DNA from: Paracoccaceae bacterium
GTDB taxonomy: Bacteria > Pseudomonadota > Alphaproteobacteria > Rhodobacterales > Rhodobacteraceae
Assembly (NCBI GenBank): GCA_013214715.1
Contig: JABSSB010000136.1
Coordinates: 12,875 to 18,171, forward strand
DNA length: 5,297 bases
Direction: 5' to 3'
A program made the position numbers and the translations under genes. Shown piece by piece: positions 5,205 through 5,297 of this stretch (within the stretch, counting starts at the first letter, position 1; every line of letters begins with the position of its first letter). A model generated the notes under the pieces. That model was not told the origin of the DNA. It worked only from the letters and a program-made list of their open reading frames with translations, and did no database searches.

Positions 5205-5297
5205 GCCGCAAACTTGCTCAGGTAGGGTTTTTCGATCTGCCACCAAACCCAACCACAAAATGCTCCGGAAAGGCCATGGGCCAGAACAAGCGCAACT
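5201..5297 (-). CDS. 3' end of a small membrane-protein gene (partial)
   Basis: Only the last 31 codons lie in the window; the gene begins beyond the right edge. The visible peptide starts VALVLAHGLSGAFCGWVWW and ends in a charged tail after an EKP motif, with a TGA stop at 5203-5201. A hydrophobic stretch of about 18 residues followed by GWVWWQIEKP looks like the last membrane helix and its short tail. The next gene downstream ends in almost the same way (GWVWWWFEKP), so the two are probably tandem paralogues, each a small polytopic membrane protein. The stop overlaps the next start as ATGA, which argues for a real, translationally coupled gene. I do not recognise the family and assign no function. 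Confidence 0.75.
   Translation of the reverse strand, partial: VALVLAHGLSGAFCGWVWWQIEKPYLSKFAA

Noticed and set aside
4212..5225. A 337-codon plus-strand open frame antisense to the ATPase and the four-helix protein.
   Set aside because: Its composition is low-complexity and basic, and it lies opposite an ATPase with every expected motif, so it is a shadow frame.
5205..5258. An 18-residue N-terminal extension of the four-helix protein.
   Set aside because: It lies wholly inside the upstream gene and has charged sequence unlike the membrane core. The ATGA overlap start at 5204 explains the arrangement better.

Overview
The window reads as part of one long minus-strand operon from a GC-rich alphaproteobacterium. 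The substrate-binding protein and permeases look most like those of the Rhodobacteraceae (Roseobacter group); this is recognition from memory, not a search. Every confident gene is on the minus strand, so transcription runs from position 5297 towards position 1.

In transcription order there is the 3' end of a small membrane-protein gene (5201-5297, cut by the window edge), then a 134-residue four-helix membrane protein sharing its C-terminal motif (4800-5204). After a 63-base gap come an ABC-transporter ATPase (3960-4736), a GNAT-family acetyltransferase (3536-3967), two tiny two-helix membrane proteins that are paralogues of each other (3288-3539 and 3052-3291), two ABC permeases (2138-3055 and 1305-2141), and, after a 64-base gap with a strong ribosome-binding site, an exported NMT1/THI5-like substrate-binding protein (254-1240). 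Downstream lie an imperfect palindromic element (151-257), whose outer edge includes the stop codon of the binding protein, and a strong intrinsic terminator (91-131). Positions 1-90 hold no gene that can be supported.

The ATPase, two permeases and binding protein make a complete importer of the NitT/TauT/SsuABC type. The binding protein belongs to the group related to ThiY and yeast THI5, so the cargo is probably a pyrimidine-like or other small nitrogen heterocycle. Similar transporter sets in Rhodobacteraceae often sit beside dihydropyrimidinase genes, but no such enzyme is visible here.

The most unusual part is the set of extra genes. Two tandem pairs of small paralogous membrane proteins and an acetyltransferase are embedded in the transporter operon, joined mostly by four-base ATGA start/stop overlaps. 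The CX9C membrane-protein pair next to the permeases is the best candidate for undescribed accessory components.
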